Shown here: positions 37,812 through 47,267 of the stretch, piece after piece
How the letters are laid out: each line of letters begins with the position of its first letter
Numbering within the stretch: position 1 is the stretch's first letter
Source: a virus
IMG/VR virus record: IMGVR_UViG_3300035156_000041
Span: 1-64,000 of that record
Reading direction: 5' to 3' (one strand)
Length of the DNA stretch: 64,000 bases
The notes under the pieces: model-generated
Told to the model about the DNA's origin: nothing
Database searches by the model: none
Seen by the model: only the letters and a program-made list of their open reading frames with translations
Program-made: the position numbers and the translations under genes

Positions 37812-38846
37812 ATGCTGGTTCGTAGCCCCCTTAATAATTTTGATGTCGTTGACCTGACATCCGCTGTACGCAATCTACCTATTCAATATGGCACCTATAA
37901 CATGATGGGTATTTTTGAAGAGGAAGGTGTCGCTTCTGATACCGTCATGTTTGAAGAAACCACTTTGAATGGTGCTCTTATTCTTGACCGTGTTCGCGGT
38001 GAAAAGAATAACGTGAATACTGACGGTGTTCGTAAACTGCACACATTCCCTATTCCTCACTTCCCGCTCGATGACCATATCTCGCCTAAAGACTTGGCGC
38101 AGAAGTCGGCCTATGATAACTTCAATGAAATCGAACAACTGGATGCTGTCCGTGCTCGCAAAATGCTGCGTATGCGTCAGAACCACGATTGGACGTTGAA
38201 CGCTGCACGTGCTCAAGCGCTGTTCTCGGGCACAGCGTATGCTCCAAACGGCACGATTTCCATGAACTGGTTCCAAGAATTTAACGTTACTCAGACATCG
38301 GTAGACTTTGCGCTTGGCACTCCTGGCACTGAAGTACTGTCGAAAATTGAGTTGGTGATTCAAGCAACCCATGACGGTATGGGCGGTAACGGTGTCTTTA
38401 GTGGCATTATTGCACCTGTCAGTACCGGCTTCTTTAACAAACTGATTACGCACGCTAGCGTAAAAGCTGCATGGGTTTACGCTCAGCAAAACGCAGTTGG
38501 TTTTGACCCTATTCGCGGTCGTCTGGCTGACGGTAATTCGGTTATGCCCAACGGTCGTTCGTTCTTTTTCGGTGGTATTACCTTCCGCGAAGTTCGTGAC
38601 TCGTATAACGGTGTTTCGATTACCACCGCTAACGAAGGCGTTGCTGTGCCACAAGGTTCGGGCATGTTCAAAACGTACTTTGCTCCAGCAGAGCGTTTCG
38701 GTCTGGTCAATACCCAAGGCGAGAAAATGTACGCTTTTGAAGAGGCTGCAACTAACGGCACCAAGATCGACATCGAAACAGAATCGAATCATATTAGCTG
38801 CCTGACCCGTCCTCAAGCGGTTATTCGTCTGTTTTCTAGCAACTAA
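37812..38846 (+). CDS. major capsid protein, lambda gpE family
   Basis: 344 residues, near lambda gpE (341). Markers: RTP-like FPIPHFPLDDHISPKDL, RARKMLRMRQNHDWTLNAARAQAL, GMFKTYFAPAERFG, and the end DIETESNHISCLTRPQAVIRLF. HK97-fold shell protein that assembles on the scaffold and matures with the S49 protease. AAAGGAAATAAC site. Confidence 0.95.
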   Translation: MLVRSPLNNFDVVDLTSAVRNLPIQYGTYNMMGIFEEEGVASDTVMFEETTLNGALILDRVRGEKNNVNTDGVRKLHTFPIPHFPLDDHISPKDLAQKSAYDNFNEIEQLDAVRARKMLRMRQNHDWTLNAARAQALFSGTAYAPNGTISMNWFQEFNVTQTSVDFALGTPGTEVLSKIELVIQATHDGMGGNGVFSGIIAPVSTGFFNKLITHASVKAAWVYAQQNAVGFDPIRGRLADGNSVMPNGRSFFFGGITFREVRDSYNGVSITTANEGVAVPQGSGMFKTYFAPAERFGLVNTQGEKMYAFEEAATNGTKIDIETESNHISCLTRPQAVIRLFSSN

Positions 38847-38847
38847 A

Positions 38848-38872
38848 TAAAATGCCTTTCGGGGCTTTTATA
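38848..38872 (+). terminator. probable intrinsic terminator after the capsid gene
   Basis: GCC/GGC stem with TTTCGG loop, flanked by AAA/TTT, then TTTTAT. The stem is short; partial read-through would lower expression of downstream genes relative to capsid. Confidence 0.5.
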
Positions 38873-38913
38873 CAACAAAGATAAGCTGGGAGTTGTCCAG
38901 CCTCTTTACCGAT

Positions 38914-38944
38914 GTAATCTTATCGTGTATAATGGTAAGATTAC
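38914..38944 (+). promoter_or_regulatory. inverted repeat enclosing a TATAAT box
   Basis: Perfect 9-bp inverted repeat GTAATCTTA ... TAAGATTAC with a 13-nt loop that contains TATAAT. Lies 18 nt before the HNH endonuclease start. Could be an operator over a promoter, or an RNA hairpin in read-through transcripts that controls endonuclease translation. Confidence 0.55.
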
Positions 38945-38961
38945 ATTAATAAGGAGCTTAA

Positions 38962-39678
38962 TTGAGCAAACGACTTACACAACGAGAATTTGAGCAGCGT
39001 TCCACAGAATCTCATGCCATCTTACATGACTATTCCGAAGCCGTCTATACACACCGTACGGAACTCGTAAAAATTCGCTGCACAGAGCATGATGCTGTTT
39101 TCTACCAACCTGCTGGTGCTCATATGGATGGACATACACGTTGTCACCAATGTGTTCTTGACAGGAAGATGGCTACGCGAGTAGCTAAGAGATCGGTAGG
39201 GCTAGAGCTAAACGAAAAACGTTGCTCGACCTGTGCTGAAATTAAGGATAAGAGCGAGTTTACTGCTAACCTTATGGGTGCTGACGGACTGCGTTGCGAG
39301 TGCAGAGCTTGTGGCTCGCTGAAGAGTAAAGAACGTATGAAGTGTCCTATAGAGTGGCAAAAGAAAAAGGAGTACTCTGCCGAGTACACTCGCAATAATC
39401 GAGATAAGGCTAATGCTAAGTCTGCTCTTCGCAGAGCTAACCGAAATCGCGCCACCGTAGATTTCGAGGACAAAGAGTTTGAAGAGCTTTTCTTAAAAGA
39501 GATGTACAATTTAACTGTCCTCCGAGAGTCTGCGACAGGTTTCAAGTGGCAAGTAGACCATACCGTGCCTCTTTTGTCAAGCTTTGTTTGTGGTCTGCAC
39601 TGGAGTGGTAATCTTAGCATTATCCCTGCTTTCGACAATCTTTCCAAGGGTAACAGATTTTGGCCCGATATGTGGTAA
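38962..39678 (+). CDS. HNH homing-type endonuclease (TTG start)
   Basis: 238 residues; TTG start with AAGGAG 5 nt upstream. N-terminal zinc-ribbon module (IRCTEHDAVFYQP ... CHQC), a second zinc module (RCSTCAEIK ... CECRACGS), a basic linker, and an HNH nuclease: WQVDHTVPLLSSFVCGLHWSGNLSIIPAFDNLSKGNRFW, with Asp-His and the downstream Asn. Inserted between capsid and head-completion genes. A free-standing mobile gene. Confidence 0.88.
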   Translation: MSKRLTQREFEQRSTESHAILHDYSEAVYTHRTELVKIRCTEHDAVFYQPAGAHMDGHTRCHQCVLDRKMATRVAKRSVGLELNEKRCSTCAEIKDKSEFTANLMGADGLRCECRACGSLKSKERMKCPIEWQKKKEYSAEYTRNNRDKANAKSALRRANRNRATVDFEDKEFEELFLKEMYNLTVLRESATGFKWQVDHTVPLLSSFVCGLHWSGNLSIIPAFDNLSKGNRFWPDMW

Positions 39679-39694
39679 ATAATTTAAGGAACGT

Positions 39695-40159
39695 ATGACA
39701 GTCATTGACCCATCTTCTGATCTAGGGAAGCTCCGTTTACGTTGTGGTGATTGGCAAACCCTTCCATGGTTACCAGACACAGTGTACCTGCAAACCCTCA
39801 CAGATAGTGGGGGCAATCTGCCAGCAGCAGCCAAGACCTGCGCGCTTTACATCTTGGCGATGCTCAGTTTCCGCACGCACGAGAAGATGGCGCAATTGGA
39901 AAGTTGGTCTGCGGAAAGTTATACAAACTTTAAAGATTTCCTTTTGACCACTGTAAGCAACCCTGCGTTCATGTCTTTTTCGCCAATCCCTTCGTCTACG
40001 TCTGAGGAGTTCTCACCTATTCTGAGTTTTCAGAAAGCATGGAATCAGAACTTTAATTCGGGAGATGAAGCGCAGCAGCTTGCATTCACTGGTGACATCA
40101 GTGCTAATGACGGCTCAAGGTTGGGTATGTATGGGCGTACTGGTTGGTCCGAAGCATGA
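39695..40159 (+). CDS. head completion / connector protein
   Basis: 154 residues. DPSSDLGKLRLRCGDWQTLPWLPDTVYLQTL followed by helices fits the phage head-tail connector (gp6-like) type, and the place after the capsid gene agrees. ATGA overlap with the next gene. Assigned by pattern and order. Confidence 0.65.
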   Translation: MTVIDPSSDLGKLRLRCGDWQTLPWLPDTVYLQTLTDSGGNLPAAAKTCALYILAMLSFRTHEKMAQLESWSAESYTNFKDFLLTTVSNPAFMSFSPIPSSTSEEFSPILSFQKAWNQNFNSGDEAQQLAFTGDISANDGSRLGMYGRTGWSEA

Positions 40160-40551
40160 GCAGATTTGACCAATTTGACCGGCTAGTTGCCAACGCGATG
40201 CAGCGATGGGGCTTCACCGCCCTCTACCAGAAAATTACAACAGTCCCCAACGACGCCACAGGTGGCGTCGATGAAACTATCATAGCAATCCCTATTCGCT
40301 GTATCCGCCAGGAACAGTTACGCCCCCTATTCGGCACTGGCACTAACACTGGCACCGATATCCAGAATGGCGACCTAATCCTGTACGTGCAGCCTACTGA
40401 GAAGGCTGACAAGTTTGCCGATGCTCTCGTAATTGATCCCACAGATGATAACGTGGTAATCCAAGGAGTAACTTGGAACATTGTAACGAGTAAGCTTCAT
40501 GGCACCGATCCGTCAGACCCAATCCTCTACGAGTTGTACATTCGTAAATAA
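40156..40551 (+). CDS. head closure-like protein
   Basis: 131 residues; the ATG at 40156 forms an ATGA overlap (an upstream in-frame ATG at 40144 lies inside the previous gene). A small beta protein (IAIPIRCIRQEQLRPLFG, GDLILYVQPTE, VVIQGVTWNIV) of the size and position of head closure proteins. Assigned by order. Confidence 0.62.
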   Translation: MSRFDQFDRLVANAMQRWGFTALYQKITTVPNDATGGVDETIIAIPIRCIRQEQLRPLFGTGTNTGTDIQNGDLILYVQPTEKADKFADALVIDPTDDNVVIQGVTWNIVTSKLHGTDPSDPILYELYIRK

Positions 40552-40605
40552 TTAACAGCATCGTCAAGCTGCAAAAGTGGCTTCCCTATTTCCAAGGAAC
40601 CCCTA

Positions 40606-43278
40606 ATGTCTCTCCCAATCGGCTCTGTCGTAACAGACGTTACGCTCGAAAGCCTATCAGCAGCAAATCAGAGTAACACCCCTATCACATTCGGTCAAGT
40701 GTTTAAAGTTGGCGATACGCTTCAAGGTGAAAGCCTTGTAGGGCGTATTGGCAAGGACACTGTACCACTCCAATACGAAGTGAAAGCCACTCACGCAGAT
40801 GGCTCTGTGCGTCACGCTATTATCAGCCTTGTGCTGCCAAGCTTGTCTGCCAAGACCCTGCCAGTGATGCAGCTTGTGAAGTCTGCTCCAAGCGACTCTA
40901 CATCAGCACCTAGCACGCCTACCACAGCCTCTGTGACAGCCACGATTGCAGGCGTAAAGTATTCGGCTACTGTTGATAATACGCACCTTGCCAATAAGGT
41001 TTGGTTGTCTGGTAATATAGTGCAAGAGAAGCAATTCAATGTTCCTTTCACTACAGCAGATGGTACAGCCCACCCTCACTTGTATGCACGGTTTGCTCTG
41101 CGTGATTATACGGCAATTGGTAATGTGCGTGTGGATGTGGCAGTAGAGAACAATTGGGCATATGAAAGTGGCCCACAGAACTTTGTGTATGATCTTGAAA
41201 ATCAAGTAAATGGTAACGTAGTTTATTCTCAAGCTGCTCTCAACCACTACCACCACGCCCGCCATCGTAAGGTGTATTGGACTGGAAGCTCGCCACAAGT
41301 CAATGTGCGTCCTAATCTAGTTTATTTTCTTGCTGCTAAAGCTGTCCCATACTACGACCCAGCTACGCCACCATCTGAAAAAACTTTGCAGCAAACCGGC
41401 GCTCTAGCGTTGAATGCTGGACCAATGCAGATTGGTGCGACAACAGCGTACATGCCAATGACAGGTGGTCGTGGAGATATTGGTATCCTCCCTGATTGGC
41501 AAGTTAATTGGCTGCTTTCAGGAGACTCCCGAGCACGCGATACCAGCCTTGTAACAGCTAACGGCGCTGGTAGCTTTCCAATGCACTACCGGGACAAGAA
41601 TACAGATCGTCCAGTTAGCCTTAAAGACCATCCACGAATGACGATGGGTAACGTTTCAGATGCAGGGACAGACGCTTTTCCTTGGGTGGATACAGGCAAC
41701 GATGCTAACCCTAAGAATCGCACACCACTTACTCCTGAGATTCCACATCACCCTGCACTTCCCTATTTGCCCTACCTTTTGACGGGTGACTACTACTATC
41801 TGGAGGAGTTGCAATTCTGGGCAATGTGGTGCGTGTTTTCCTCGAACCCCGGCTATCGTGGCGCTGGTTTAGGTCTTGTTATTCCTGAGCAGTTACGAGG
41901 TCAAGCATGGGCTTTACGAACATTAACTCAAGCAACCTATATTACGCCCGATGATGACTCTTATAAACAAGAGTTTACTCGTATTCTGAACAACAATTTT
42001 GATTGGTATAACTCAGCTTACACCAATAACAAAGTTCGTAATGATGTTTCTCCAGGTGATAGTGACTTCGACCAAAGTAAGATGGGTAATGATCTTGGAA
42101 CCATCGTTAATGGCTTTGCAGTAGCATACGATGGAAATACGGGCGTAGCACCTTGGATGGATGATTTCTTCACATCGGTAATTGGTTATGCAGCAGACTT
42201 GGGCTTCACCGAGGCTCTACATCTACTGGCATGGAAAGCTCAGTTTCCGGTGGGTCGAATGACGGCAGACGGTGTGTGTTGGGTAACAGCCGTTCCTTAC
42301 AATCTTCATATTAGAGAAACTGGTAACGGACCATTCTATAAAACTCTAAAAGAGTGCTACACAAAGCAGCTTGGCGAGAAGTTTATGGCTTTGCCTTGTG
42401 CAAGCCCTGAGATGGCTCAAGCGTGGAATGCAACCGGATACCCTTCCAATCAGTACCCATCATCAGGCGGTGTATTTGCAGGGGACATGAGTAATATTGC
42501 TTTTGGTAACGTTGGCTATCCCTCTAATATGCAGCCAGCCTTGGCATACTGTGCAGAATATGATTTGCCAAATGCTCGAAAAGCTTGGGACTTGTTTATG
42601 TCACGCAGCGTTCAATGTGACTACTCGAACGGCGCACAGTTTAACGTAGTACCTCGAAACTACAAGGCGCAGCCAGTTGCACCTTACGTAGACACTGACA
42701 CTAGAGTTTGGAATCAAATTGGCAAAGAAGGTGAGACAGTTAATGTCCCTGACAACACAACAGTGCGTTACGGGGCAAACGGCTTGTACTCCTCTGAAGA
42801 AGTAATGAGCGGGGAGATTGTTATTTCCAACGCAACATTTGGCGGCGACCCTGCCCCCAATACCCCTAAGTTTTTGCAACAACTAATTCCATCAGCAACA
42901 CCACCTATTAAGGACGACCCTATCATGACTTTCAAAGTATCCGTAGCACTCACATTTGCTAACCAAACCCTTCCAGCAGGCTCCGAAGCCTCCGCAGCAC
43001 AAACCCTCGTAGAACTGCTCGCAGCAGACGGCGTAACAGTTGTAGCATCGTCAGCAACTGTCTACGAATTTAGCGGCATCAACGCTGGCGATTATGTTGT
43101 TCGTGCTAGCGGTATTGACAGCAAGGGCGCTGTCATGGGCGTACCTTACACGCAAGCTTTCACTATCGTGGAAGAAGTTGTGACGCCACCAGTTGACACG
43201 CCTCCTGTTGAGCCTGCTCCACAACCTGTTGATGTCTCGCTCCCAAGCGGTATCACTGTCAGCTACGTCAAGGAATAA
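40606..43278 (+). CDS. large putative virion enzyme with alpha/alpha-toroid-like core
   Basis: 890 residues. ~1-240: beta domains (VGDTLQGESLVGRIG, ATHADGSVRHAIISLVLP), reminiscent of the domains before the catalytic part of YetA-type rhamnogalacturonan lyases. ~370-700: Trp/Tyr-rich helical core (HHPALPYLPYLLTGDYYYLEELQFWAMWCV, LRGQAWALRTLTQATYI, MDDFFTSVIGYAADLG), the periodic helix-hairpin pattern of an alpha/alpha toroid. ~774-890: an Ig-like domain and Pro-rich end. A depolymerase or tailspike role is inferred; no catalytic residues can be named. A second start may exist at 42925 (Met774). Confidence 0.75.
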   Translation: MSLPIGSVVTDVTLESLSAANQSNTPITFGQVFKVGDTLQGESLVGRIGKDTVPLQYEVKATHADGSVRHAIISLVLPSLSAKTLPVMQLVKSAPSDSTSAPSTPTTASVTATIAGVKYSATVDNTHLANKVWLSGNIVQEKQFNVPFTTADGTAHPHLYARFALRDYTAIGNVRVDVAVENNWAYESGPQNFVYDLENQVNGNVVYSQAALNHYHHARHRKVYWTGSSPQVNVRPNLVYFLAAKAVPYYDPATPPSEKTLQQTGALALNAGPMQIGATTAYMPMTGGRGDIGILPDWQVNWLLSGDSRARDTSLVTANGAGSFPMHYRDKNTDRPVSLKDHPRMTMGNVSDAGTDAFPWVDTGNDANPKNRTPLTPEIPHHPALPYLPYLLTGDYYYLEELQFWAMWCVFSSNPGYRGAGLGLVIPEQLRGQAWALRTLTQATYITPDDDSYKQEFTRILNNNFDWYNSAYTNNKVRNDVSPGDSDFDQSKMGNDLGTIVNGFAVAYDGNTGVAPWMDDFFTSVIGYAADLGFTEALHLLAWKAQFPVGRMTADGVCWVTAVPYNLHIRETGNGPFYKTLKECYTKQLGEKFMALPCASPEMAQAWNATGYPSNQYPSSGGVFAGDMSNIAFGNVGYPSNMQPALAYCAEYDLPNARKAWDLFMSRSVQCDYSNGAQFNVVPRNYKAQPVAPYVDTDTRVWNQIGKEGETVNVPDNTTVRYGANGLYSSEEVMSGEIVISNATFGGDPAPNTPKFLQQLIPSATPPIKDDPIMTFKVSVALTFANQTLPAGSEASAAQTLVELLAADGVTVVASSATVYEFSGINAGDYVVRASGIDSKGAVMGVPYTQAFTIVEEVVTPPVDTPPVEPAPQPVDVSLPSGITVSYVKE

Positions 43279-43279
43279 C

Positions 43280-43378
43280 ATGCTGAAGAAGATATGGGCA
43301 TGGCTGCTAGGAACATTTGGCAAGAAGGTACATGTCCAGCTTCCTTCAGCAGCAGTTGTAGTAATTAAAGACGAGTAA
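43280..43378 (+). CDS. very small amphipathic protein, 32 aa
   Basis: 32 residues: MLKKIWAWLLGTFGKKVHVQLP..., a basic, aromatic amphipathic helix followed by a beta-like tail. AAGGAATAAC site directly after the previous stop, and a strong terminator follows. Might be a membrane-active peptide or a virion component. Confidence 0.5.
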   Translation: MLKKIWAWLLGTFGKKVHVQLPSAAVVVIKDE

Positions 43379-43388
43379 GTAATTATAG

Positions 43389-43436
43389 GAGACTTGATGG
43401 CACCTGCAAGGTGTGGCTGTCAAGTCTCTTTTGTTG
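43389..43436 (+). terminator. strong intrinsic terminator
   Basis: Nine-bp perfect stem GAGACTTGA/TCAAGTCTC with an inner CACCT-GCA-AGGTG hairpin, followed by TTTTGTTGT. Separates the toroid-protein unit from the esterase unit. Confidence 0.85.
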
Positions 43437-43455
43437 TATATAAATAGGAATAAGA

Positions 43456-46053
43456 ATGTCCATTAAATTCGACCCGGCACTATCGCCCCCTACTTTTATT
43501 TTCTCAACACTTGCAGCAGCTAAGACTTTACCAGATAGTGATTGGGCAATTGGTTGCGTTATTTATTTTAATTCGATAAACGCCGCAGTCGTGGGTCAGC
43601 CACAATATCTGTACTCAACAGGACCATTTCAAACCGCGGGTTCGTTCAATTTAGTATACGAGCCAGCCTCTGCCGCAAATTCTGAGAGAAATGTCCACTT
43701 GTTTTTAGGGGCTTCAAACAGTCCCGTCTGTATAAGTCCTACATCACCTGTCAGCGGTGATTCGTGGTTATTTGTATTCCAGCGTGTTTCAGGGAACCTT
43801 ACGGTAAAACAATGTCGCGTGTTGGCATCGGCTCCGGTGGATGGTTCAGCAGTGCTTACTGGGCAAACTGTCGCTTTAACGGGGACTTTAGTAGGTACTG
43901 GGAACTTGACCATTGGTGCTAGGTCGGATCAAGCAACTAACAGGGTTTTTGGCCAATCTGCTGCGCGTATTTTCCGATTGGACGGTACAGGGTTGACCGA
44001 CTTCGAGATTGCCAAACTTGCATACGGAATGGAGTTGTCCGATATCGGGAAAACCCCAGCGCAATATATTCGGATGAATGACGTGTCCGATTTGTCTGAC
44101 CGAGGTACGCAAGCAAATTCATTCTCGGCAACTCCGTCTACTATGGTTACGGGTACTTCCCCTGGCTTCGGCTATGTTGCGTCAGGTACACCGGTTGCTC
44201 CAGCTATTTCTGGCTTGCCAACATTTGCCGGTGCAGCAGTTGGTTCTGTTTCTACAGTATCCCCAGCCAGCACGACTGGTACTCCATCACCGGCAAACAC
44301 GTTTCAATGGAAGATTGACGGCGCTGCCATTTCTGGAGCAACCGGGACAACTTATACGCCGATCTCAAGTGATGCAGGAAAAACACTTACTGTTACCCAA
44401 ACTGCCAATAGCACTAGCGGTACAGCTACAGCCACCAGCACCGGCTCTGTAGTTTCGGCAACCGTTGCATATGGTATTGATGCCGCGCAGTTGGTGGCAG
44501 AGAGAATCTACCAGCGCATTTCTGGCGCAGCTACTATTGCGGTGTCTGGAACATGGGTGGGGTCTTCTGCACCGGCTTCAGTTGAGTACCAGCTTTTTGC
44601 TCCTAATGGAACTGACGTTCAAAAAACATGGGCATCGATTGGAGCCACAATTGCAGCAGGAGGAACTTGGGTAGCTTCTCCGTCGATTCCTCAACCAACA
44701 AACGGAAAGAAATACTTAATTCAGTATCGGTCTAAAGACTTGGGTGGAACGGTATTGGCGACATCTGCCATTAAATCCAACCGTTTCGGTGTCGGTGATA
44801 TCCACGGCTTTATTGGATCAAGCAGCGCAGAAAAAGCGTTTTACACGGATTCAGGCACAGGTTTTACTCTTGACCCAGATGTCACCAGTCGCTACGACGG
44901 GACGTGGTACACTATTACCGCTGGCTGTGCAATTCAGATTGCGAGTTACTTGGCTGTGCAGGCAGGCGTACCAATTGCCTTCCTTGACTACGGTATCGGT
45001 GGCTCTGTGATTACAGATTGGACCAATACAAGTTATTCTCAGTGGACAGCCTTTGCGAGTGGTGTCAGTGATGTTGGTGGCAAGATATCAGGTTGTTTAA
45101 TTACAATCGGATCAAACGATGCTGCTTATGGGTCCGTTACTTCGAGGGCATCGCACTTGGCAAACTGGAGGACCATGATAGCGAATGTGAGAGCTTTGAC
45201 TTCGCAAAGCGCCATGCCTATCTGCGCCATTGGATTCAACCGACGAACCAACACCACAGTCTCACAATCAGTATTCGATTTATGCTCTGATTATGTCCGC
45301 ATGGCTGAAAATGATATTGGCGATGATGCAAACGTATGCACCGTTCAGACTATGGACTTCCTACTGAGCAGTGACGGAATTCACTTAGCGTCTGTTGACA
45401 CTGGCTTCCCAGCATGGGGGCGGCGGATATCTTATCAGTACGGCTCATTTATCGCAGGCACTTATTTGCGTGGCCCTAAAATCACACAAATCTCCGTAAC
45501 TGGCAATGTCGCCACAGTTTCTATTGCCAACAGGGGTTCCACAGATTTCACACCGACTAGTGGTATTACTGGGTTCACAGCCTTTGATACAGGGGGTGTT
45601 GCTGTCACAATTAACTCTGCTGTCCGCACAAATGCCACCACAATCACCTTAACGTGCGCGTCTGCTCCAGCAAAGATTCAGTATCTAGAGGGCAGCGCGC
45701 CTGCTGTTGGAACGCCAGTTTTTGGCAACACGGCTAGCCCACTACCAATGACCGTAGAGACTGATAGAGCTATTGTAGCCGCGCTGGCTACTGCTGCTAA
45801 TTTTACAGTTGTAGATTCTACGGGCGCTGCTGTCACAGGCGTAACAGGCTTAGACTATGCATTCTATGACAATTACCGTGTCAGTGCAGGGGCCGCTCCT
45901 GTTAAATATGGAACAAATCTCGCCATCACCGGGGGTACAGCCACAATTAATATTACGGGCGTGACAACCTTGGCACCAGGAGGTATTGGACGAGTTATTT
46001 GGAGTGACGCAGCAGGCACCAAGATTGGTAGCGGACTGGTAACGGTGTCGTAA
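43456..46053 (+). CDS. SGNH-hydrolase (esterase) tail appendage protein
   Basis: 865 residues. ~1-250: concanavalin/LamG-like beta domain (FNLVYEPASA ... RIFRLDGTGLTDFEIAKL). ~250-340: Ig-like repeat (TFQWKIDGAAISGATGTTYTPISSDAGKTLTV). ~440-680: SGNH fold with block I FIGSSSAE (Ser ~455), block II YGIGGSVI (Gly), block III TIGSNDAA (Asn) and block V SDGIHLA (Asp/His). ~770-865: C-terminal domain shared with the next gene's product. Likely deacetylates host surface polysaccharide. TAATG overlap with the next gene. Confidence 0.85.
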   Translation: MSIKFDPALSPPTFIFSTLAAAKTLPDSDWAIGCVIYFNSINAAVVGQPQYLYSTGPFQTAGSFNLVYEPASAANSERNVHLFLGASNSPVCISPTSPVSGDSWLFVFQRVSGNLTVKQCRVLASAPVDGSAVLTGQTVALTGTLVGTGNLTIGARSDQATNRVFGQSAARIFRLDGTGLTDFEIAKLAYGMELSDIGKTPAQYIRMNDVSDLSDRGTQANSFSATPSTMVTGTSPGFGYVASGTPVAPAISGLPTFAGAAVGSVSTVSPASTTGTPSPANTFQWKIDGAAISGATGTTYTPISSDAGKTLTVTQTANSTSGTATATSTGSVVSATVAYGIDAAQLVAERIYQRISGAATIAVSGTWVGSSAPASVEYQLFAPNGTDVQKTWASIGATIAAGGTWVASPSIPQPTNGKKYLIQYRSKDLGGTVLATSAIKSNRFGVGDIHGFIGSSSAEKAFYTDSGTGFTLDPDVTSRYDGTWYTITAGCAIQIASYLAVQAGVPIAFLDYGIGGSVITDWTNTSYSQWTAFASGVSDVGGKISGCLITIGSNDAAYGSVTSRASHLANWRTMIANVRALTSQSAMPICAIGFNRRTNTTVSQSVFDLCSDYVRMAENDIGDDANVCTVQTMDFLLSSDGIHLASVDTGFPAWGRRISYQYGSFIAGTYLRGPKITQISVTGNVATVSIANRGSTDFTPTSGITGFTAFDTGGVAVTINSAVRTNATTITLTCASAPAKIQYLEGSAPAVGTPVFGNTASPLPMTVETDRAIVAALATAANFTVVDSTGAAVTGVTGLDYAFYDNYRVSAGAAPVKYGTNLAITGGTATINITGVTTLAPGGIGRVIWSDAAGTKIGSGLVTVS

Positions 46054-47267
46054 TGGCACTAACTTATCGCGATTCCAAGAATGGCTCTGCTGTAGTGTAT
46101 GCGAATTCTGTGTATGCTACAAGTTCTGACACAACCCTGCCAGTAATGGTGGGAAGCCTCACTAGCAGTGCAATCACAACAAGTGGTTTTACTCTGTCGT
46201 GGTCAGCAGCAACAGACAACGTAGCCGTTACAGGCTATGAAGTTTCTACTGACAATGGTACGAGTTATACAGATGCTGGCAACGTCCTGACAGTAGTTAA
46301 GTCAGGCTTGACACAAGCTACTCTGTACAACACAAAAGTCCGTGCATATGATGCTGCTGGTAACCGTGCAACACCTCTGAGCCTAGCTGTAACAACAGCC
46401 ACAGCAGCAGATGGAACAGCACCTGTGATGACTGGCCCTATCACTATTAGCAGCCAAACAGCTTCTAGTTTTGTCATGTCATGGCCTGCTGCCTCTGACA
46501 ATGTTGGAGTTACAGGCTACAAAGTTAGCACAGACGGTGGCAGCACATACGTAGACGTAGGCAATGTCCTCACAAGCACGCGTAGCGGCCTCACAGCTGC
46601 TACAACGTTCAACGTGCGAGTGTATGCCTACGATGCTGCTAACAACACTGCCACGCCCCTTACAACCACTGCCACAACGCTTGCTTCAGCAGACACTACT
46701 GCACCTGTAATGACTGGCACGATTAGTGTCACAGCCATCAACTCTGGTGGCTTCACTTTTAGTTATGCAGCAGGCACTGACAATGTCGCTGTAACGGGCT
46801 ATGAAGTTAGCGTAGACACTGGCACAGCCTCTTATACAAGTGTTGGCAATGTCTTGTCAGTGGCTAAGGTTAATCTGGCAGCAAGTACACAGTATAACAT
46901 TCGTGTGCGAGCTTTCGATGCTGCTGGTTTGCGCTCTAACGTGCTGACAACAACTGCTACAACAGCCGCTGCACAGCAACTTGCAAGCTCTTTGACACTG
47001 ACGTTCAAGAATCGTGCAGGCGTTGTGCAGGCTAGCTTGACAGGCATGAAGTGGGCATTCTTCGACGCTGCTACGCCAGATGCTTTGTTTTCACCTTCTG
47101 CGAAAGGTACAGGAGCCTCTACAAATGCTAGCGGGATTCTTGTGCTGAACGTTACAGGAACGCAGCTTCCTCCGGGGAGTACAGGCTGGCTTGTGTTTAG
47201 TAATAGTGATGGCACAGCTACTCAGAGCAATCTTATCAGCTTTGCTGGCCCGTGTGTTGTAGCGTGA
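46053..47267 (+). CDS. fibronectin type III repeat protein of the virion
   Basis: 404 residues. Three FN3 repeats at ~25-120, ~121-210 and ~211-305 (each with TDNVAVTGYEVSTDNG-type centre and VRAYDAAGN-type end). The last ~90 residues (TFKNRAGVVQASLTGMKWAFFDA ... GSTGWLVFSNSDGT) match the C-terminal domain of the upstream esterase protein. Probably extends from the capsid or tail and binds weakly to surfaces. Coupled by TAATG upstream and TGATG downstream. Confidence 0.85.
   Translation: MALTYRDSKNGSAVVYANSVYATSSDTTLPVMVGSLTSSAITTSGFTLSWSAATDNVAVTGYEVSTDNGTSYTDAGNVLTVVKSGLTQATLYNTKVRAYDAAGNRATPLSLAVTTATAADGTAPVMTGPITISSQTASSFVMSWPAASDNVGVTGYKVSTDGGSTYVDVGNVLTSTRSGLTAATTFNVRVYAYDAANNTATPLTTTATTLASADTTAPVMTGTISVTAINSGGFTFSYAAGTDNVAVTGYEVSVDTGTASYTSVGNVLSVAKVNLAASTQYNIRVRAFDAAGLRSNVLTTTATTAAAQQLASSLTLTFKNRAGVVQASLTGMKWAFFDAATPDALFSPSAKGTGASTNASGILVLNVTGTQLPPGSTGWLVFSNSDGTATQSNLISFAGPCVVA

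Noticed and set aside
37875-38816. 313-codon open frame on the minus strand across the capsid gene
   Set aside because: It is antisense to the whole major capsid gene, has no ribosome binding site and looks like a codon-bias shadow.
38846-39694. Group I intron around the HNH gene
   Set aside because: The genes on both sides are complete and no intron core (P, Q, R, S elements) was recognised; the endonuclease is free-standing.
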